From Fasciolopsis buskii (Eukaryota > Platyhelminthes > Trematoda > Plagiorchiida > Fasciolidae): DNA of 64,000 nucleotides. The notes under the pieces are model-generated. The model worked only from the letters and a program-made list of their open reading frames with translations, was not told where the DNA came from and ran no database searches. Each line of letters begins with the position of its first letter. Position 1 is the stretch's first letter. The stretch is from NCBI GenBank assembly GCA_008360955.1, contig LUCM01004817.1, positions 340,790-404,789 of the forward strand. Direction: 5' to 3'. Made by a program: the position numbers and the translations under genes. This document shows positions 58,501 through 64,000 of this stretch, in pieces.

Positions 58501-58884
58501 ATTTCAGTTTCTTATAAGTACCGGTTTTCTCAAAAATAGCACGTTCCGCTTGGGCAATACTGACACCGATTTTGTACAAGTTGTGGTCGAGAAAAGCAAA
58601 CGTAAGCCCCTGGAAAACTCGCGAGTAGGCAAGCAGTGAATAATCCGGTAGAGTGGGTTTGTCCTTGTGTACACTTTTGCAAGGTGGTGTACGCATTTCT
58701 CCGGCCGATCGACCACTTTTGGAACAACCTGCACAGTAAACTGTCGTCTAATAAACAATATTTCTGGTCTGATTTCGCAGTTCTTGATAAAGCTCGTCGG
58801 AACGGGTCATTTCTGATCGATAGCAGACAACAGTTACGATACCAGTGGGCGACTTTGAAACTGTCATCTCGAAGGGCTACTTAG
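58501..58884 (+). CDS. Putative two-exon 3' end of an unknown gene
   Basis: Proposed exon 58508-58601 (acceptor GATTTCAG; 58501 is an alternative start after CATTCAG) ends at donor AAAC|GTAAGC. Proposed last exon 58781-58884 follows acceptor CTGATTTCGCAG. The phases agree (1, then 2 bases) and the joined frame reads TFRLGNTDTDFVQVVVEKSK, then LLDKARRNGSFLIDSRQQLR, then YQWATLKLSSRR and stop TAG at 58882-58884. AATAAA follows 6 bases after the stop. I do not recognise the protein. The minus strand is also open here (58454-58758) with weaker splice sites, so the strand is not certain. Confidence 0.4.
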
Positions 58885-58890
58885 TTTCAC

Positions 58891-58896
58891 AATAAA
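58891..58896 (+). promoter_or_regulatory. Possible polyadenylation signal AATAAA
   Basis: AATAAA directly downstream of the TAG of the putative terminal exon. Value depends on that exon being real. Confidence 0.4.
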
Positions 58897-59479
58897 AGAG
58901 AAAATATCTGGATAACTCACATATCTAGGTGACAACATCTGTTAGAGTTCAAAAGTTATATCTGAAATGAATGATTCGATGTAAGCAGAATACTGGACAT
59001 TATTTTCTGTCCCTAACGTTTTACCGAAACCAATGCGGAAATAACCATACAAGCATTTAACAACAGGCGTCTTCTTGTTGACTAGTACCCCTTCACCCTT
59101 GTTATTTCTTAGCCTTATGGCGGAGCATCAATATTCATCAGTATTATGTTTGGATTGACTGGCAGTTGACCAATCACGTGTCCTCACAGTGTGCTTCAAG
59201 TGAACGTGTCAGTATCTGCCACATCGATCCCTGGTTGTTTTGACCAGCCACATCTTAGTCTTCGTCGAAACCGGTTTTTGTCTCTAGTAAACTGGCATTT
59301 GTTATCCGCTATTTCGCTCACAATGAGGCCCAAGACCTGACAAGATGAAATTTTCTGGTGTCGAAGGGAAATGAAATGTTTTTATTGTCCACTAATGTGA
59401 TTTTATGTAGAGAAACAATTGCAGCAACCCCAAAACGCGTTTTAAACAAACAAGTCACAGAGTGAACTAAAGTATGGGG

Positions 59480-62350
59480 AGGGAATCCCGTGATCAGAAG
59501 ACTTACTGTAATGGGAAAAATGGGGACGTGAACGTAAGAGGCAGTTTATTGATGCTACTTTTGAAGAGGGAAAATTGTAAGTGGTCCGGAGTACATTGAT
59601 TGTGCGGGGTTTCCACAGTTTCTAAGTCCAGGGGAAAAAGATTATCAGAAAATTGAAGCACGAGACTTAGTAAAAGAAACTGGATAGGGGTGACTAGCTG
59701 ACTTTATGCAAGAAGGTTGGGAAGACTTTGCGAGAGAAAGAACTGATGAGCCAAGCTCCAAATTACAAAACTAAAATAGCATTAGTGCAAAAGGGATAGC
59801 GAACAAGCGCTCGAAGACGGGCTAGTGGGTGCAAAATGGATGTGAAAGAAGGGTTGTCCACCAGCCGCGTGAGCTTTCGATGAACCAACTCAAACAACGA
59901 AGGAGAGGTAGATAAAGCTCCATCCCAAAATTGACTGTTGTACTCAGATGCGGGGCGGATTTGACTTTTATGCGGCAGAAGAAGTTGAGGTGCAATGAAA
60001 ACCGCCTGACGTAAAACAGAAAATCAACTTTGCATGCAGCGCGAAAATCAAGCTCGGGTATGAAGCAAGACCAGTAAAATGATGAACTAATAAATAAACA
60101 GAGAAGAAAAACAGAGCCCGCAGAATCCAAATCAATTGGACCAAAAGATAGATGCAGGAAGAACAAATGGTTATTCAGCGAGTTAGAAAGAAAAGGTGTT
60201 TTACAAACCTTAAGTGCAATAGGATTGTTGTAACGACAAGAGGAGATATGGTCAAGATTAGAATTTAATGGCATACGGGCGACATAATGATTATGATGGA
60301 TTTTGGCGTTTAGATGTTGAGGGGCGCCTTAAGAAGGAGAACGATGGACAGTGTAGACATCGTCAAATGAATTGAATGAGTTGGTGATACTGGATAGAAT
60401 ATCATCAGTGAATACAAAGAAGGGTGGGTGCAAGTACTGAACCTTGCGGAACGCCAGCGTTTATATGAAACGGATAGGACAGGACCTCATCAGTTAGGAC
60501 GATTGTGATTCGCGTAGTGAGGAGACTTGATGTCCACGAAACGAAAGGAGAAGAATCCGAATATAGGCGGTTTTGCCAGAAGACCTTCGTGTAAAACTCA
60601 TTCAAGAGTGGTCAGGTATTTTTCTTCCTGGTTGTTTAGTGTAATCTGCCAGGAGTGAGACGAAGACAGTAGATCATTAGCTCAACAAAGGGGCTGGAAT
60701 CCATACTAGTGGTTGCTTATTAGTGTGGTCAGAGATAACAGATTTTTAGGTAGACGGTAGTTTTGGGCTCAAAAGAATCACTGTTTAGAGAAAACCACGA
60801 CCTGCTTTCAAGTGACCGGAAAAGTTAAAAGCTTGGGACAAAGATGGAAAAGGAGATCTAAAGGAGGAGCAAACTCAAAAGAACACATTTTAATGATGAT
60901 GGGCGAAACATCGTCCGGACCTTGTTGTTTGCCGAAGTTCAGAGAATATAACTCTTTGTGGATCATTTTATTGCTAATGCGAGATAGAAAACAAGAACCG
61001 CGGGAGAGGAAGGAATCGCACGTTTAAGACAATTCAGTAAAGTAGAAACGGAGGTGAACTGGAATCCAGAAAACCTTAGCTTTCCAGTGTGGTTCACATG
61101 AAATCCATCAGGGGAACTACATGTGGAAGAAAAACCGGAAGGGCACAAATTAGCAGGAAGTCAAAACTTTCGGCCGTCAATGGAGGATGAGAATAGGTGA
61201 TCATCTTTGCTGCATCAAAGATTTCATTGGCAATCTCTATGCCTGATGGACACTTATTCCTAGCTTACACGAATTGATAGTAGAAGGTAGGAGTGAGTGA
61301 GGGGTAACAGCAGCATAGTGCCAAGCCCTTCAAGCGTACAACACGATCGGATGCATGATTAAACCACTCGGGGTATCTGGGCTGTCCTGATTTGAGGAAC
61401 TGTGGACTACGGCGAATCTTGACCTGAAGAACCATACGGTAAAACTGAAACCAAACATGAAAAAATTTCAGAGCGAAATAACAATCGTTCCAGAGTTAGA
61501 AAGCCAAGAAGCTGCGAAGAACCGATCTAGTTAACTGAAACCGTGGCGTCAAAATGTGTGATGTTTGTGGCGAGTGAGTTGATGGAGGATTCAATAACAC
61601 AATGATCCAATTGGCCAATAAAGAGAGGAATATACATGTTTTAGTAGAGGAAAAGATGGAACTGAAGATAAGATCAAGTGTATGGGCATAGTCGCCAGGT
61701 CTTCGAGGCATGCATGTGGGGAAGTCAATTGGTTGAGATAAATTTCCATCAGCGAATTGTTTGGCTTTGCGGCCCATTACCGAAGTGTCAGAAAAGATTA
61801 TTAGGCATTCTCGATTATGAACACTGATATCCCGGAAGGTGGTAATATGACGGCTGAGATTCTCAGCGAATAAATGTCCAGTGGATAATATGAGAATAAT
61901 AGAAATTGAAGAATCATCACGGCCGCGGAGAGATAAATAAAGCAAAATTAATGACTGAAAGAAGGGGATAGGTATTTCAACCTCATTAATCGATATTCGC
62001 AATTGGAAAACTCGACAGGTGATGACTAAATGATGAACAAAAACAGACGTATGCTTTGGGGACAAAAGAGAAATGAATAATTATAGTTGAGAGTTTAGTG
62101 GTAGGTGTAATTCAATGAAGACGGGATTTGTGCTTCGGTCCAAAAGAGAGCAAGAGGGGAAGTAGGCTGGAGACCCTGATTAGTAGAATCAATGTTGCAT
62201 TTCATTCCTCGAATGCCAGCGAGGACAATGAGTTTCCGCTGAATTTATAATTATGCAGTGTGAGCATGAAAACTAGAAAGTGCGAAATTTCTTGTGATAA
62301 AATTGGCTATCGCAGTCCGGAGACTTAAAGTAGTAAACACCTTAAGATCA
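59480..62350 (-). mobile_element. CR1/Jockey-like LINE, endonuclease and RT (pseudogene)
   Basis: Minus strand, 5' to 3'. Endonuclease remnant 61496-62065, with QPIDFPTCMPRRPGDYAHTL and LDLIFSS, the block before the end of APE-type endonucleases. RT fingers about 60800-61148 (SVSTLLNCL, QQGPDDVSPIIIKMC). RT palm 60405-60605 (FVSWTSSLLTTRITIVL then INAGVPQGSVLAPTLL). A DDVYTVHRS segment near 60341-60370 in place of the usual ADD box. RT thumb 59822-60274 (SSSFYWSCFIPE, FLFYVRRFSLHLNFFC). A C-terminal tail to about 59480 contains SINKLPLT. Stops and frameshifts throughout; the copy cannot be active. Clade assignment is from motif style. Confidence 0.85.
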
Positions 62351-62698
62351 TAGTAGATCAAATGTGGTAGTCGGCCGGACTATGATGGTTGTAAGTTTCT
62401 GAGCTGGAACTGTCAGTCCGGCACTAACAAGTAGGAGGATAAAAGAATAAAAACAAGGTTTCCAACAAACAGCAAAAAATTAAACTTTTCTGATTTGAAC
62501 TCAAGTGTGGTCCAGGCCCCAAATCCCACTGTGCAGACTGGATTCGTTTTTGTGTTTCTATTCGCGTTAAATTGTGCACGGACACCGAAAGACTATAACG
62601 CACAAATAAAAGGGTAAAGCTGAGTCAACCATCAAGATAGCCTTCGAAATGCTAGAGCAAGCATATTACACACGTATATATTTCTCACCAGAATCGAA

Positions 62699-62699
<1 letters not shown>

Positions 62700-62739
<40 letters not shown>
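62700..62739. repeat. (AT)n microsatellite
   Basis: About 20 AT units. The overlapping frames with Ile-Tyr repeats come from it. Confidence 0.98.
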
Positions 62740-64000
62740 TGTGTGCCACCCGAATAATGGCGAGGAACAATGAGCGACAAAAGGAACTAGAAATAAACCT
62801 TGTGCAGAGTTTACCACCCGTGGCAATTCTTCCTCTCCCCATCTGCACGTCATCGGTTATCCATCGGGATCTACTGTTCCTCTGTGGACTTGATGCTACT
62901 CGATTACCCAAACCGAAGTGGGGACTAACTTAAAGGACCCTACCTGAGTCTTTGATTAAGTGACCTAACCCACGAGGCAGGAGGACCATATGAAAGTCAT
63001 GCAACCCATTGGGGACTGGTGACTGGTTGCTTCGAATGGGGCTAGGGATCTTGGATGCCCAGTACACTCTTCTTTCATGGATACCGCTGAGCACGCAGCC
63101 GTGTGTTTCGCGTGACGCCCGTGATTCTTTTGAAATCAGAGCCTAGCCATCTCTCGTGGACTGATTACTATAGACCTGCAACGCGGTGGACTGCACCAGG
63201 GATTCAACTGCATTTTTTTAAGGAATTCCTCTGCAATGCATATGACCACCTGAACAGAGGAAATTTTGAAAGTCAGTGATTTCGAGGTACTTCAGTAGGC
63301 GTTCAGGTCTAGTAGCCGACTCAGAGCCTGTGACGTCCAACCCGGACCACGCTGAGGCATTTGGAGGCTGCTAGAGCAAGACCGCACATTTGCTATTTAT
63401 GCAATGTCGGAGAGAAATGAAGTCATTTGTGGCCATGCAAAATGTAATAAGCATGCGAAAGCTGACAGTACAGATCCTTAGAAGAAACCACTGACCCTTG
63501 TCGAGTCGCACGTGACCCGCCCGCCCTTCTGGAAATTGCATGAGTATCCTTCACACGAGTGATTTTATCCATTCGTAAATACATCATGTGTGACTTGTAA
63601 ACTAGTTCGTGCATTTGCGGTATGTGTTCTCGTTGCTTACTGGGGATTAATTACACTAGAGCTTTGTGTTAAAATGGAAAAGCCTTCAACTCGGTTGTGT
63701 TATACGCAGAAAGAGAGTGCGCGATTGTACGTTGAACCCATGACGATAGCCGTCCACCATGCTTGCGTCAGTCGAGAAGAACTGCACTGACATCGGACAT
63801 CCAATTCTGCATTAAATGAGGCTTGTCAAACTAAAGTATTTAATCGGTCGTGCTACTGAATTGTAGCTAGTGGACGCGGGGTGATTCACTGAGGAAACTC
63901 GCTCTGGCAGTCAAGCCATGAAAATTCACTGTGGCCGTTTCCATGTATTTGTAAAGTTTGGGGGGAGGGCGGATGGAAATCACAAATATTAACTGAAATG
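62740..64000. other. Unassigned DNA with an interspersed repeat near 62.9 kb
   Basis: 62880-62975 resembles 35725-35795. Short frames at 63423-63790 show no motif and no splice support. Confidence 0.4.

Noticed and set aside
58454..58758. Minus-strand frames as an upstream exon of the protease
   Set aside because: No signal peptide or phase-0 donor; the plus strand has better splice sites and a polyadenylation signal.
62632..62933. Overlapping frames with Ile-Tyr repeats
   Set aside because: Produced by the (AT)n microsatellite.
1..64000. CRISPR arrays, bacterial operons, rRNA genes, toxin or phage modules
   Set aside because: No regularly spaced repeats, ribosome binding sites or matching gene content; the window is eukaryotic nuclear DNA.

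Overview
The window looks like eukaryotic nuclear DNA from a flatworm, most probably a digenean trematode (fluke). This is inferred from the type of content: large introns, many decayed RTE-like and CR1/Jockey-like LINE fragments, short tRNA-derived SINEs, and microsatellites. I see no bacterial operons, CRISPR arrays, rRNA genes or confident intact tRNA genes. Most of the 64 kb is non-coding sequence and old transposon debris. One 919-base assembly gap (Ns) lies at 39482-40400.

The one gene I can reconstruct with confidence is a minus-strand S1-family (trypsin/chymotrypsin fold) serine protease at 41963-56028. Four exons (55601-56028, 49802-50235, 45718-45959, 41963-42100) have consensus splice sites and compatible phases (2, then 1, then 0). 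They form one 1242-base reading frame encoding 413 residues and ending in a stop codon. The His, Asp and Ser of the catalytic triad and the trypsin-type Asp189 equivalent are present. The 5' end (start codon and signal peptide) was not found. Two features are unusual: about 80 extra residues between the IYGG activation-like motif and the first conserved Cys, and replacement of the Trp215 and Gly226 equivalents by Val and Ser.

Other possible exons are weaker: a two-exon 3' end at 58501-58884 (plus) with AATAAA just after the stop, a terminal exon at 29889-30079 (plus), and an exon at 37461-37735 (minus). None has a recognised function.

Layout: 1-0.84 kb, 3' end of an RTE-like LINE; 0.84-20 kb, unassigned DNA with SINE copies, microsatellites and an inverted SINE pair at 15.5-15.9 kb; 20.8-21.3 kb, decayed Ty3/gypsy integrase; 21-39 kb, mainly unassigned DNA with three clustered SINEs (27-28.5 kb) and an RTE fragment (31 kb); 39.1-39.5 kb, an RTE 3' end cut by the gap; 42-56 kb, the protease gene, whose introns hold most of the RTE fragments, SINEs and tRNA-like pairs; 58.5-58.9 kb, candidate 3' exons; 59.5-62.3 kb, a decayed CR1/Jockey-like LINE with endonuclease and reverse transcriptase remnants; 62.7-64 kb, a microsatellite and an interspersed repeat.
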